Source: Acinetobacter haemolyticus CIP 64.3 = MTCC 9819
Lineage (GTDB): Bacteria; Pseudomonadota; Gammaproteobacteria; Pseudomonadales; Moraxellaceae
Reading direction: 5' to 3'
DNA: 64,000 nt
Assembly: GCF_000369065.1 (NCBI RefSeq)
Contig: NZ_KB849812.1
Span: 254,804-318,803 of the forward strand
Shown in pieces: positions 36,085 through 44,575 of the stretch. The notes below the pieces were generated by a model that saw nothing but the letters and a program-made list of their open reading frames with translations, ran no database searches and had not been told where the DNA came from. Positions within the stretch are counted from its first letter, which is position 1. Every line of letters starts with the position of its first letter. A program made the position numbers and the translations under genes.

Positions 36085-37602
36085 ATGATGTCACTAAGTC
36101 GCATTCGCCTTCACAGCCTACATAACAAAGTTATGAGTGCTGATGAGGCTTCCAACTTTATTGAAAATGATATGATAGTTGGCATGAGCGGTTTCACGCG
36201 TGCAGGTGAGGCAAAAGCCGTTCCACAAGCACTGGTCCATCGTGCCAAAAAAAATCCGTTAAAAATCACATTAATTACCGGTGCAAGTTTAGGCAACGAT
36301 TTAGACAAGCAGTTGACTGAAGCAGGTGTATTGGCGCGTCGTATGCCTTTCCAAGTGGATAGTACATTACGTCGTGCCATCAATCATGGTGAAGTCATGT
36401 TTGTCGACCAACATTTGTCTGAAACTGTTGAACAAATGCGTAATCAACAGCTTAAACGCCCAGATATTGCCATCATCGAAGCGGTTGCGATTACTGAACA
36501 GGGACATATCGTTCCGACCACGTCTGTGGGTAATTCGGCAAGTTTTGCGATTTTTGCAGAAAAAGTAATTGTCGAAATCAATACCTCATTAAGTGAGAAC
36601 TTTGAAGGTTTACATGATATTTATATCCCAACCTATCGTCCAACACGCACACCAGTACCGCTAACCCAAGTCGATGATCGTATTGGCTCTACAGCAATCC
36701 CGATTGATCCCGCTAAAATTGCAGGAATTGTTTTCAATGATACGGCGGACTCTCCATCCACAGTGACTGCACCAGATGTAGAAACACAGGCGATTGCAAA
36801 TCACCTAATTTCATTCTTTGAAAAAGAAGTTGAAGCGGGGCGTTTGGCTAAAAATTTAGGGCCATTACAAGCTGGCATTGGTTCAATTGCCAACGCTGTG
36901 CTAACGGGTCTAAAAGACTCTCCATTTGAAGATTTAGTCATGTACTCAGAAGTACTTCAAGACTGTACTTTTGAACTCATTGATGCAGGGAAAATCAAGT
37001 TTGCCTCAGGCAGCTCGATTACGCTTTCTGCAAAATGCGGCGAACGTGTTTTTGGTCATTTGGAACAATACAAAGACAAGTTGGTATTGCGCCCCCAAGA
37101 AATTTCAAACCATCCAGAAATCGTACGACGTTTAGGCATTATTGGGATCAATACTGCGCTTGAGTTTGACATTTATGGAAACGTAAACTCAACGCATGTT
37201 TGCGGCACAAAAATGATGAATGGAATTGGCGGTTCAGGCGATTTTGCACGTAATGCACACTTGGCTATTTTCGTAACTAAATCGATTGCCAAAGGCGGTG
37301 ATATTTCGTCAATTGTTCCAATGGCAAGCCACGTCGATCATTGTGAACATGATGTAGATATTTTAGTGACCGAGCAAGGATTAGCAGATTTGCGAGGCTT
37401 AGCACCACGTGAACGTGCTCGCGTGATTATCGATCATTGCGTACATCCACTGTATCAAGCAGCATTGAATGACTATTTTGATCGTGCTTGTGAGCGTGGC
37501 GGGCATACGCCTCATATTTTGCGTGAAGCGCTGTCATGGCATGCCAACTTTGAAGAAACAGGTCATATGCTCAATGCTTCTCAAGTCGCTAAAACAGCTT
37601 AA
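36085..37602 (+). CDS. Acetyl-CoA hydrolase/CoA-transferase family protein
   Basis: A 505-residue enzyme of the Cat1/AarC/ScpC family, which moves CoA between acetate, succinate and propionate or hydrolyses acyl-CoA. Family landmarks include GMSGFTRAGEAKAVPQAL near the N-terminus and GIGSIANAVLTGL. DLVMYSEVLQD contains the glutamate expected to form the CoA thioester, and GIGGSGDFARNAHLAIF is also present. The substrate pair cannot be deduced. The start has two adjacent ATGs at 36085 and 36088, with GAGAATGG just upstream. It follows ompR-envZ on the same strand after 118 bases and has its own terminator. Confidence 0.9.
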   Translation: MMSLSRIRLHSLHNKVMSADEASNFIENDMIVGMSGFTRAGEAKAVPQALVHRAKKNPLKITLITGASLGNDLDKQLTEAGVLARRMPFQVDSTLRRAINHGEVMFVDQHLSETVEQMRNQQLKRPDIAIIEAVAITEQGHIVPTTSVGNSASFAIFAEKVIVEINTSLSENFEGLHDIYIPTYRPTRTPVPLTQVDDRIGSTAIPIDPAKIAGIVFNDTADSPSTVTAPDVETQAIANHLISFFEKEVEAGRLAKNLGPLQAGIGSIANAVLTGLKDSPFEDLVMYSEVLQDCTFELIDAGKIKFASGSSITLSAKCGERVFGHLEQYKDKLVLRPQEISNHPEIVRRLGIIGINTALEFDIYGNVNSTHVCGTKMMNGIGGSGDFARNAHLAIFVTKSIAKGGDISSIVPMASHVDHCEHDVDILVTEQGLADLRGLAPRERARVIIDHCVHPLYQAALNDYFDRACERGGHTPHILREALSWHANFEETGHMLNASQVAKTA

Positions 37603-37618
37603 AAACAACCTCTACACT

Positions 37619-37647
37619 AAAGAAGTCGCTACATAGCGACTTCTTTT
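37619..37647 (+). terminator. Intrinsic terminator of the CoA-transferase gene
   Basis: AAAGAAGTCGC, loop TACATA, GCGACTTCTTT plus one more T, 16 bases after the stop. Confidence 0.8.
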
Positions 37648-37738
37648 GTATTTAGCGTTATTCGATAGCATTCACCATCGAAATCATCAACAAAACCAAC
37701 AAACTTAAAGTTTACTGCATCTATAAACAGATACACGC

Positions 37739-38458
37739 TTATAAAATCTCAACAATCCGATAACTTGCCTGAGCAATCGGCTTAAGTTGATCATGCATTT
37801 GATAAACTTTGACATCATAAATACCTATTTGCCATCCTGTTGGAGGCACAGCACTTACCCAGTTTTGGGAAACATCTTGGGTAATCTTTCGTGGCGTAAA
37901 CATCAACACTTCGCCAGTGTCACGGTTTAACCAACGAATAAATATTTGCTCATCCGCGGGGAACTTACCCAAAGTATCAAAATGCGCAAAAATACTCTGA
38001 TTTGAATGGATCTGACTCAAATCCTCAGAGATTTGCGGCATCACAGGGGTACGTCCTAACACTAAACGACCAGATAAAGTCTGTTGATCATTATGCGAAC
38101 TCAATTCTTCTAAAGCCCGTTGAGCAAACAATTTTTTATTTTGGATCGCAGTGAAATCCTGTTTGGGAAAAGCTTTATTTAAATATTCATCGATTTGCTG
38201 TTCAGATGCATGTTCAATAATCTTAGACACTTGTTCGCGTTGCTGCTCTGACAAGGTCTTAATTGATGATGCTGCGCTGTTGGTTATCGGTGATGGCACT
38301 GAAGCGACGATTGCTTGTAAATCGTTAACGACCATCGATGTACTCTTTGCATGTTTATCGAGTGGCGCAGATGAAGGGATGATTTGCTTAAAATCAGCCA
38401 CTAAATACCCTAGACCAAAGCCAACGACTAAGAACAAAATATATAAATACTTTTCCAT
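37739..38458 (-). CDS. Membrane-anchored hypothetical protein
   Basis: I do not recognise this 239-residue protein. It has one N-terminal transmembrane anchor (YLYILFLVVGFGLGYLVA, residues 4-21). A polar Ser/Gln-rich linker follows to about residue 110. A C-terminal domain with LGKFPADEQIFIRWLNRDTGEVLMF and WQIGIYDVKVYQMHD looks like a small beta-sandwich, so it is probably periplasmic. I start at ATG 38458 with GGGG upstream; a longer frame to 38491 would begin inside the terminator at 38469. It lies downstream of the Cys-rich lipoprotein on the same strand but is separated by that terminator. Confidence 0.75.
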   Translation of the reverse strand: MEKYLYILFLVVGFGLGYLVADFKQIIPSSAPLDKHAKSTSMVVNDLQAIVASVPSPITNSAASSIKTLSEQQREQVSKIIEHASEQQIDEYLNKAFPKQDFTAIQNKKLFAQRALEELSSHNDQQTLSGRLVLGRTPVMPQISEDLSQIHSNQSIFAHFDTLGKFPADEQIFIRWLNRDTGEVLMFTPRKITQDVSQNWVSAVPPTGWQIGIYDVKVYQMHDQLKPIAQASYRIVEIL

Positions 38459-38468
38459 GATGGACCCC

Positions 38469-38501
38469 AAAATTAAAGGTGAGCGCGTCACCTTTAATTT
38501 T
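38469..38501. terminator. Strong hairpin between the lipoprotein and membrane-anchored protein genes
   Basis: AAAATTAAAGGTGA, loop GCGCG, TCACCTTTAATTTT: a 14-bp perfect stem 24 bases after the minus-strand stop at 38525. It ends only about 11 bases before the next start codon, so the gene at 38458 must either have a promoter overlapping the hairpin or rely on read-through. Confidence 0.75.
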
Positions 38502-38524
38502 CATCAATATATTTAATGAGTAAG

Positions 38525-38956
38525 TTAGCTACAGCTCACTTTAATGCCATTTAATACGGCGCTACCCTTACTAAATGTTGCGCCTTCAGCAATTACTTTC
38601 TGTTTGGTATGACCTATGCCTGTTAGCATTTTCAATGCAGTTCCAGAACAGACATTGGTTTGTTGCGCGTTACCAATGGTTGCGATACATCCATTTTCAG
38701 TCGCTTTGACTGTGCCAGCCCCTGTGACACACTGTGCAGTAATCACAGCACCCGGTGTTGAGGTCTCACAGGCGGTACAATCGTTATTATTTTCACACGC
38801 ATTGGCAGCAGACTGCGATTTACAAACATAGGTCACCCCATTTTTAGTAATGGTTTTAGAGAAAGAAGAGTTAAAATCATCACCATCTCCTCCTCCACAT
38901 GCCGTTAAAGCACCTAACAATAATGCAGCAGTCGCTAATTTGATTTTGGATAACAT
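38525..38956 (-). CDS. Small Cys-rich lipoprotein of unknown function
   Basis: A 143-residue protein with lipobox LTAC (Cys at residue 20) followed by GGGDGDD, a typical flexible tether. The mature part has about eight further cysteines, several paired by spacing (YVCKSQSAANACENNNDCTACET, then C, C, C and a final SCS). This suggests a disulfide-stabilised domain in the periplasm or on the outer membrane. I do not know the family. ATG at 38956. Transcribed from its own promoter and stopped by the hairpin at 38469. Confidence 0.72.
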   Translation of the reverse strand: MLSKIKLATAALLLGALTACGGGDGDDFNSSFSKTITKNGVTYVCKSQSAANACENNNDCTACETSTPGAVITAQCVTGAGTVKATENGCIATIGNAQQTNVCSGTALKMLTGIGHTKQKVIAEGATFSKGSAVLNGIKVSCS

Positions 38957-39180
38957 ATTAAGGCCTTTATCATTTTATCTAATTAAAAGTTTTGTTTGTT
39001 TGAGTTGTTGCACTCAAGTTTTTAATTCCGCACGCTTATTATTTTTTGAATTCACATCGTTTCACATAAGCATACTCAGCGAAATACAAGCCGAAGATTA
39101 GCTCAAAGATACATGATTAATCAACAAAATAAATTAATCAAAGGGTTAAAAATCATTTTTCTAATTCAGTCAAAGCAATA

Positions 39181-39212
39181 AAAAAACCCCAAACTTTCGT
39201 TTGGGGTTTTTT
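39181..39212 (-). terminator. Terminator of tRNA-Phe copy 1
   Basis: AAAAAACCCCAAAC, loop TTTC, GTTTGGGGTTTTTT: a 14-bp stem 5 bases beyond the tRNA 3' end, T-rich on the minus strand. Confidence 0.9.
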
Positions 39213-39217
39213 GAATA

Positions 39218-39293
39218 TGGTGGCGTGACCCAGGATCGAACTGGGGACACACGGATTTTCAATCCGTTGCTCTACCGACTGAGCTATCGCGCC
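39218..39293 (-). tRNA. tRNA-Phe (anticodon GAA), copy 1
   Basis: A 76-base tRNA with encoded CCA. The D arm is GCTCAGTCGGTAGAGC, the anticodon loop TTGAAAA (GAA), and the T loop GTTCGATCC. The acceptor stem GGCGCGA / TCACGCC has a C-A mismatch at positions 5-68, present identically in copy 2. Confidence 0.96.
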
Positions 39294-39302
39294 AATGGCG
39301 TG

Positions 39303-39332
39303 TATTAAGCCGTATCTAGCCAAAATAGTCAA
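39303..39332 (-). promoter_or_regulatory. Promoter of tRNA-Phe copy 1
   Basis: On the minus strand, TTGACT (complement of 39327-39332), an 18-base spacer, and TTAATA (39303-39308), 9 bases before the tRNA 5' end. Spacing and -10 sequence match copy 2. Confidence 0.6.
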
Positions 39333-39385
39333 TCAATATCATGAGCTTTTGATTTAAATGCTTATTTTTCAGACAAGCACTAGGC

Positions 39386-39414
39386 AAAAAAAATCCCTGA
39401 TGGGATCAGGGATT
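39386..39414 (-). terminator. Terminator of tRNA-Phe copy 2
   Basis: AATCCCTGAT, loop GGG, ATCAGGGATT: a 10-bp stem followed on the minus strand by TTTTTTTT-rich sequence, 14 bases after the tRNA 3' end. Confidence 0.88.
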
Positions 39415-39428
39415 GAAATTTGAATCTA

Positions 39429-39504
39429 TGGTGGCGTGACCCAGGATCGAACTGGGGACACACGGATTTTCAATCCGTTGCTCTACCGACTGAGCTATCG
39501 CGCC
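39429..39504 (-). tRNA. tRNA-Phe (anticodon GAA), copy 2
   Basis: Identical to copy 1 over all 76 bases, including the C5-A68 acceptor mismatch. It has its own promoter and its own terminator, so the two copies are separate transcription units. Confidence 0.96.
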
Positions 39505-39514
39505 AAAGTGGGCG

Positions 39515-39544
39515 TATTAAACAATGTTTGTCAAAATCCGTCAA
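39515..39544 (-). promoter_or_regulatory. Promoter of tRNA-Phe copy 2
   Basis: TTGACG (complement of 39539-39544), an 18-base spacer, and TTAATA (39515-39520), followed by CGCCC. Same architecture as for copy 1. Confidence 0.6.
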
Positions 39545-39605
39545 GTATATTTATGGATTTTTCGATTGAGCGCTTAATTTTACTGCAACCCATTATCCAA
39601 GCGAT

Positions 39606-39983
39606 TTAAATTTTACCAATATGCGATAAGCAACGATGGATTGCACCACACCCTGGTTCAAACAATTTCACCCCTTGTTCTTCCTCCATACGACACACCT
39701 CTTCCACAAGGCGTTCTGCCACACCACGACCACGATTTGCAGGATGCACCACCACATATTCCAAAACACGGCTTTCACCTTGTCCTGTCACCCAAATTGC
39801 ACCTATAATTTTGCTGTTAAATTCAGCGGTATAAACTGTGGTATATTGCTGTAGATTTTGTTCAAGTTGCTCCATTGCATCTTGCCCATCACCAAACTCT
39901 GGGCTGGTGTCATAAAGTCGCTCTAGCTGGGTGCGAATTCCTAGATTTTCTAGTGAACTGTAAGCATGTACGCTAATAGGCAT
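39606..39983 (-). CDS. GNAT-fold protein, possibly PanZ/PanM-like
   Basis: A 125-residue GCN5-related N-acetyltransferase-fold protein. VLEYVVVHPANRGRGVAERLVEEV contains the acetyl-CoA pyrophosphate-binding Q/RxxGxG/A loop as NRGRGVAE. The small size, and the general resemblance to PanZ (PanM), the acetyl-CoA sensor that triggers PanD maturation, suggest that role, but I cannot verify it. The C-terminal GCGAIHRCLSHIGKI is Cys-rich. It diverges from hisB at 40088. A generic acetyltransferase is the alternative. Confidence 0.7.
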   Translation of the reverse strand: MPISVHAYSSLENLGIRTQLERLYDTSPEFGDGQDAMEQLEQNLQQYTTVYTAEFNSKIIGAIWVTGQGESRVLEYVVVHPANRGRGVAERLVEEVCRMEEEQGVKLFEPGCGAIHRCLSHIGKI

Positions 39984-40087
39984 TGATTAACCCTCCTGAG
40001 CAAACTATGATGCTGTCACTTTTTCGTCACAGCGAAACTATTGGTTTTTAATTCAATCATTTTTGACGTTTTTTGAGGAACGTGTCC

Positions 40088-40681
40088 ATGACGCAACGTA
40101 TCAGTGAAGTGGTAAGAAATACCAACGAAACAAAAATTCGAGTTCGTCTCAATCTCGATGGTACTGGTCAAGGCACACTCAACACTGGAGTTCCATTTTT
40201 AGACCATATGATTGATCAAATCAAGCGCCATGGTCTATTTGATATCGATATTCATTGCGATGGCGACTTAGAAATCGATGATCACCATACTGTTGAAGAT
40301 TGTGGAATCACCTTGGGGCAAGCCTTTGCTCAAGCTTTAGGCGATAAAAAAGGTTTAAAACGCTACGGTCATTTTTATGCACCTTTAGATGAAGCCTTAT
40401 CTCGTGTTGTGGTGGATCTTTCTGGTCGCCCTGGTTTGTTTATGGATATTCCATTTACTCGCGCACGTATCGGAACATTCGATGTCGATTTATTTTCAGA
40501 ATTTTTCCAAGGTTTTGTCAATCACGCACTGATGACCTTGCATATTGATAACCTGAAAGGTAAAAACAGCCACCACCAAATTGAAAGCGTGTTTAAAGCA
40601 TTGGCACGTGCGTTGCGTATGGCATGTGAAGTAGACCCTCGTGCAGAAAATACCATTGCGTCAACCAAAGGTAGTTTGTAA
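40088..40681 (+). CDS. hisB: Imidazoleglycerol-phosphate dehydratase
   Basis: Catalyses step six of histidine synthesis, IGP to imidazole-acetol phosphate. The 197-residue monofunctional protein has the duplicated metal-binding motifs: [11 protein letters not shown] (about residues 70-80) and [13 protein letters not shown] (about 160-172), plus [14 protein letters not shown] near the start. It lacks the phosphatase domain of the enterobacterial bifunctional HisB. I start at ATG 40088 with GAGGA 8 bases upstream. The stop overlaps the hisH start as TAATG, so the two are translationally coupled. Confidence 0.97.
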   Translation: MTQRISEVVRNTNETKIRVRLNLDGTGQGTLNTGVPFLDHMIDQIKRHGLFDIDIHCDGDLEIDDHHTVEDCGITLGQAFAQALGDKKGLKRYGHFYAPLDEALSRVVVDLSGRPGLFMDIPFTRARIGTFDVDLFSEFFQGFVNHALMTLHIDNLKGKNSHHQIESVFKALARALRMACEVDPRAENTIASTKGSL

Positions 40682-41298
40682 TGACTCGTATTGCTTTACT
40701 TGACTATGGCATGGGCAACTTACACTCTGCTGCGAAAGCACTCGAACATGTCGGTGCAACTGTTGATGTCACTAATGATCCTAAGTTAGTTGCGAAAGCA
40801 GATAAAATCGTATTTCCAGGTGTAGGCGCAATGCGTGACTGTATGCAAGGCATGCACGAAGCTGGAATTGATGAAGTGGTCCGTCAGGCTGCTTTTAACA
40901 AGCCTGTTCTCGCAATTTGTGTAGGCATGCAAGCCTTATTGCAAACATCAGAAGAAAATGGTGGTGTGGATGCACTTGGAATTTTTGATGGTGTGGTGAA
41001 GCATTTTCCAGAAATGCCAAACTTAAAAGTCCCTCACATGGGTTGGAATCAAGTACATCAACTTGACCCAAGCCATCCGATGTGGAACAACATCGAACAA
41101 GATGCGCGTTTTTATTTTGTCCATAGTTATTATGTTGAACCAAATGACTCGTCTGTGATTGCGGCAACTTGTGATTATGGGGTGAATTTCTGTACTGCGA
41201 TTCACAAAGATAATTTATTTGCCACTCAATTCCACCCTGAAAAGAGTCATACCGCTGGTTTGCAGTTGTTGAAAAACTTTGTGGAATGGAAAATCTAA
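40681..41298 (+). CDS. hisH: Imidazole glycerol phosphate synthase, glutaminase subunit HisH
   Basis: Supplies ammonia from glutamine to HisF in histidine and purine-precursor synthesis. The 205-residue class I glutamine amidotransferase has the nucleophile in [11 protein letters not shown] (Cys near residue 80) and the His/Glu pair in TQFHPEKSH (near 185). The N-terminus [16 protein letters not shown] is typical. It overlaps hisB by one base and is closed by a terminator. Its partner hisF is about 6 kb further on at 47602. Confidence 0.97.
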   Translation: MTRIALLDYGMGNLHSAAKALEHVGATVDVTNDPKLVAKADKIVFPGVGAMRDCMQGMHEAGIDEVVRQAAFNKPVLAICVGMQALLQTSEENGGVDALGIFDGVVKHFPEMPNLKVPHMGWNQVHQLDPSHPMWNNIEQDARFYFVHSYYVEPNDSSVIAATCDYGVNFCTAIHKDNLFATQFHPEKSHTAGLQLLKNFVEWKI

Positions 41299-41311
41299 TT
41301 AGAAAAACCAT

Positions 41312-41345
41312 AGCAGATCAAATGTATTCATTTGATCTGCTTTTA
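41312..41345 (+). terminator. Intrinsic terminator of hisBH
   Basis: AGCAGATCAAATG, loop TATT, CATTTGATCTGCT then TTT: a 13-bp perfect stem 13 bases after the hisH stop. Confidence 0.88.
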
Positions 41346-41447
41346 TAAAAATATTCTGTCATTCTCATATTATTTTCTTTATTATTCGCATCTATACAGC
41401 CCCTTCCATTTTGAACAATTGTATAAAAACATCTAAAAAGGCATAAA

Positions 41448-41987
41448 ATGAATTCATCTACTCCAACTGTGGATCATCCACTCAGCGCTAAAGGCCGTTT
41501 TGGTCGATTATCTTTTGCCGCATGGACACTGTTAATGACGATCGTACTTTGCATCGTTATTTTCATTTTGGCCTTCGCAAGTTTTGGTGGCAATCTTCTA
41601 GCAAGCAGTGATTTTCCCTTAATCACCATACTACTTTTCATTGTGATTTATGCTGCAATGATTTATGTATCTTTTATTTTCACTATTCGCCGTTTACATG
41701 ATCGCAATCAAACAGGTTGGCTATCATTGTTAATGCTTATCCCCTTCTTCAACTTCATATTTTTAATCTATCTACTCGCAGCCAAAGGTTCAGATGGTGA
41801 AAATAGTTATGGTCCTCTACGAGAAACAGCAGGTTGGGAAAAAGTATTCGGCTGGATCTATATTGTGATTATTCCACTGGCATTTGTTTTCGGTATTATC
41901 GGAGCAATCGCACTACCAGCGTATCAAGACTACGTTGAGCGAAGCCAACAAATTCAAATGCAATATCAACAATACGATACTGAATAA
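41448..41987 (+). CDS. DUF805-family membrane protein
   Basis: A 179-residue protein with four hydrophobic segments and the DUF805 landmarks GRLSFAAWTLL near the N-terminus and RRLHDRNQTGWLSLLMLIP in the middle, then AAKGSDGENSYGP. The C-terminal third adds another helix and a pilin-like IGAIALPAYQDYVERS. Function unknown. It sits between hisH and hisA, but both flanks carry terminators, so it is its own transcription unit and not part of the histidine pathway. Confidence 0.85.
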   Translation: MNSSTPTVDHPLSAKGRFGRLSFAAWTLLMTIVLCIVIFILAFASFGGNLLASSDFPLITILLFIVIYAAMIYVSFIFTIRRLHDRNQTGWLSLLMLIPFFNFIFLIYLLAAKGSDGENSYGPLRETAGWEKVFGWIYIVIIPLAFVFGIIGAIALPAYQDYVERSQQIQMQYQQYDTE

Positions 41988-42010
41988 CATACCTTATCCC
42001 GACATCATCC

Positions 42011-42037
42011 AGCCAAGCTATAATGCTTGGCTTTTTT
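42011..42037 (+). terminator. Intrinsic terminator of the DUF805 gene
   Basis: AGCCAAGC, loop TATAAT, GCTTGGCT then TTTTT, 23 bases after the stop. Confidence 0.88.
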
Positions 42038-42154
42038 ATGAACACAAAATCTAAAGAAAGATGCAGTCGTCTAACATCCAAAGCTTAGCGATTGAACAAT
42101 ACTTTGCTAATATGTAGCCAATTTAAACTCCATGATGACGCAAGGAGCGAAAGC

Positions 42155-42886
42155 ATGCTAATCATCCCTGCAATTGACCTGAAAGATGGCAAATGTGTTC
42201 GTTTAAAACAAGGTCGTATGGAAGACGATACCGTTTTCTCTGATGATCCTGTCGCAACAGCACAGCACTGGGTCAATGAAGGTGCACGTCGATTACACTT
42301 AGTTGATTTAAATGGTGCTTTCGCAGGTACACCGATTCATAAACCAGTTGTCGAAGCGATTGCGCGTGCACAACCTGAACTCCCGATTCAAATCGGTGGT
42401 GGTATTCGTTCACTTGAAACCATTGAACACTATCTTGATGCTGGCGTAACTTTTGTCATTATTGGGACAAAAGCAGTGAAAGAGCCTGAGTTTGTTGAAG
42501 AAGCATGTAAACGCTTTGCAGGTCATATTATTGTGGGTATTGATGCGATCAATGGCATGGTGGCAACTGATGGTTGGGCAAATGTCACCGATGTAAAAGC
42601 CACTGATTTAGCAAAACGTTTTGCAGATGCCGGTGTATCTAGCATCGTTTACACTGATATTGCACGTGATGGCATGATGCAAGGGGTCAACGTAGAGCAA
42701 ACCGTGAACCTAGCGCAATATTCTGGCTTACCGGTGATCGCTTCAGGCGGTGTAACCAACCTCGATGATGTGCGTAATTTAAAAGGCCAAAAAGGCATTT
42801 TAGGTGCGATCACAGGTCGGGCGATTTATGAAGGTACACTAAACCTTCGTGAAGCACAGTTATTACTGGATGAAGATCGTTTGTAA
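42155..42886 (+). CDS. hisA: Phosphoribosylformimino-5-aminoimidazole carboxamide ribotide isomerase
   Basis: Catalyses the Amadori isomerisation of ProFAR to PRFAR in histidine synthesis. The 243-residue (beta/alpha)8 barrel has [19 protein letters not shown] at the start, with the catalytic Asp at residue 8, and the second phosphate-binding half around [12 protein letters not shown]. It ends [16 protein letters not shown] start at ATG 42155 with AAGGAG 7 bases upstream; the longer open frame to 42092 is not family-like. Single gene with its own terminator. Confidence 0.97.
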   Translation: MLIIPAIDLKDGKCVRLKQGRMEDDTVFSDDPVATAQHWVNEGARRLHLVDLNGAFAGTPIHKPVVEAIARAQPELPIQIGGGIRSLETIEHYLDAGVTFVIIGTKAVKEPEFVEEACKRFAGHIIVGIDAINGMVATDGWANVTDVKATDLAKRFADAGVSSIVYTDIARDGMMQGVNVEQTVNLAQYSGLPVIASGGVTNLDDVRNLKGQKGILGAITGRAIYEGTLNLREAQLLLDEDRL

Positions 42887-42895
42887 TTGATCAAG

Positions 42896-42930
42896 AGCTC
42901 TAGTGATTTAAATAATGGCTAGAGCTTTTT
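42896..42930 (+). terminator. Intrinsic terminator of hisA
   Basis: AGCTCTAG, a 15-base loop, CTAGAGCT then TTTT, 10 bases after the stop. Confidence 0.75.
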
Positions 42931-43031
42931 AAGCTTAAATGTTATCCTTGTACCGATTTTTATCTTACTCTCCAATTTTATAATGACACTTACGCCACCC
43001 TAGTTTTTACAGCCCCCTTTTGTAAATAACT

Positions 43032-43119
43032 CATCACTGTCTAGTGATGTGGTGTAGTCGTGTGTTTGTTATATATCACATCACTAGCCTTTTATATTTT
43101 TAATGAAATAGGCTATTTC
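43032..43119 (+). promoter_or_regulatory. sulP leader with competing hairpins, possible attenuator
   Basis: Segment 1 CATCACT (43032-43038) can pair with AGTGATG (43043-43049). The same bases, as part of CTAGTGATGTG (43041-43051), can instead pair with CACATCACTAG (43077-43087), an 11-bp perfect stem followed by CCTTTTATATTTTT. The two folds exclude each other. A third palindrome, GAAATAG-G-CTATTTC (43105-43119), covers the weak ribosome-binding site directly before the ATG. Confidence 0.5.
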
Positions 43120-43120
43120 T

Positions 43121-44575
43121 ATGTTTTCCAATGTACGAGAACAATGGTTCTCTAATATCCGTGGCGATGTGCTGGCGGGTCTTGTGGTCGGCTTGGCCCT
43201 GATCCCTGAAGCGATTGCATTTTCCATCATCGCGGGTGTCGATCCCAAAATTGGTTTATACGCTTCTTTTTGTATCGCAGTCGTCATCTCATTTGTCGGC
43301 GGAAGACCGGGCATGATCTCCGCTGCCACAGGTGCAATGGCCTTACTCATGGTCACCTTAGTCAAAGAGCATGGTTTAGAATATTTACTTGCTGCCACCA
43401 TCCTGACTGGGGTGATTCAAATCATTGCGGGTTATTTAAAACTGGCAAAGTTAATGCGATTTGTCTCTAAATCAGTGGTGATTGGCTTTGTGAATGCGCT
43501 TGCTATTCTCATTTTTATGGCGCAGCTTCCTGAACTGATTAATGTGACTTGGTATGTGTATGTCTTGGTTGCACTCGGTTTAGCAATCATCTATTTATTT
43601 CCTTTACTACCTAAAATCGGCAAATTAATTCCTTCTCCATTGATGTGTATCATCATCATTACCCTGATCGCGATTAGCTTCGGTATTGATGTTCGCACCG
43701 TTGGGGATATGGGGCAATTACCAGATACCCTTCCAGTGTTTTTGTTACCTGATATCCCTTTAAACCTTGAAACATTGACGATCATCTTGCCCTATTCGAT
43801 TGCACTTGCAGCCGTGGGTTTACTTGAGTCGATGATGACTGCCACGATTGTGGACGAAATGACAGATACGCCGAGTGATAAATTCCAAGAATGTAAAGGT
43901 CAAGGTATTGCCAATATTGCTTCGGGCTTTATGGGGGGTATGGCGGGATGTGCCATGATTGGTCAATCCATGATTAACGTCAAATCAGGTGGTTTAACAC
44001 GATTATCTACATTCTCAGCAGGTGTTTTCCTTCTGATTCTGGTGGTATTTATTAGTGATTGGCTGAGAGTTATTCCAATGGCGGCCTTGGTTGCTGTCAT
44101 GATTATGGTCTCAATCAGTACCTTTGAATGGAAGTCGCTCACCAGTTTTAAAGAAAATCCGCAAAGCAGTAACATTGTGATGATCGCAACCGTGATCGTT
44201 GTTGTGGCAACCCATAATCTTGCACTTGGGGTACTTACTGGTGTGCTGCTTTCTGCCTTGTTCCTTGCCAATAAATTGGAAAATGATATTCGTGTAGAAC
44301 GCCACCTCGAAGGTTCAACCCGTGTTTATGATCTCAGGGGACAGATCTTTTTCAGCTCCGCAGAAAAGTTCATGCAGGGTTTTGACTTTAAAGAAAATAT
44401 CAATGACGTCATTATTGATTTAACCCATTCTCATATTTGGGATGTCACCTCTGTGGCAATGTTGGATTCTGTGGTCAATAAGTTCCAAAGAAACGGGGTC
44501 AATGTCACGGTACGAGGGTTGAATGAAGCCAGTTCAATCATGATTGATAAATATGGAACACATGCAAAAATCTAA
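43121..44575 (+). CDS. SulP-family anion transporter with STAS domain
   Basis: A 484-residue inner-membrane transporter of the SLC26/SulP family, which moves sulfate, bicarbonate or other anions. It has the N-terminal [31 protein letters not shown] signature, 10 or more membrane helices, and a cytoplasmic C-terminal STAS domain (about residues 395-484; [17 protein letters not shown] and [20 protein letters not shown]). The substrate is not certain; bicarbonate or sulfate are the likeliest. The 5' leader carries competing hairpins. The 3' end overlaps the EamA gene by 14 bases. Confidence 0.9.
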   Translation: MFSNVREQWFSNIRGDVLAGLVVGLALIPEAIAFSIIAGVDPKIGLYASFCIAVVISFVGGRPGMISAATGAMALLMVTLVKEHGLEYLLAATILTGVIQIIAGYLKLAKLMRFVSKSVVIGFVNALAILIFMAQLPELINVTWYVYVLVALGLAIIYLFPLLPKIGKLIPSPLMCIIIITLIAISFGIDVRTVGDMGQLPDTLPVFLLPDIPLNLETLTIILPYSIALAAVGLLESMMTATIVDEMTDTPSDKFQECKGQGIANIASGFMGGMAGCAMIGQSMINVKSGGLTRLSTFSAGVFLLILVVFISDWLRVIPMAALVAVMIMVSISTFEWKSLTSFKENPQSSNIVMIATVIVVVATHNLALGVLTGVLLSALFLANKLENDIRVERHLEGSTRVYDLRGQIFFSSAEKFMQGFDFKENINDVIIDLTHSHIWDVTSVAMLDSVVNKFQRNGVNVTVRGLNEASSIMIDKYGTHAKI

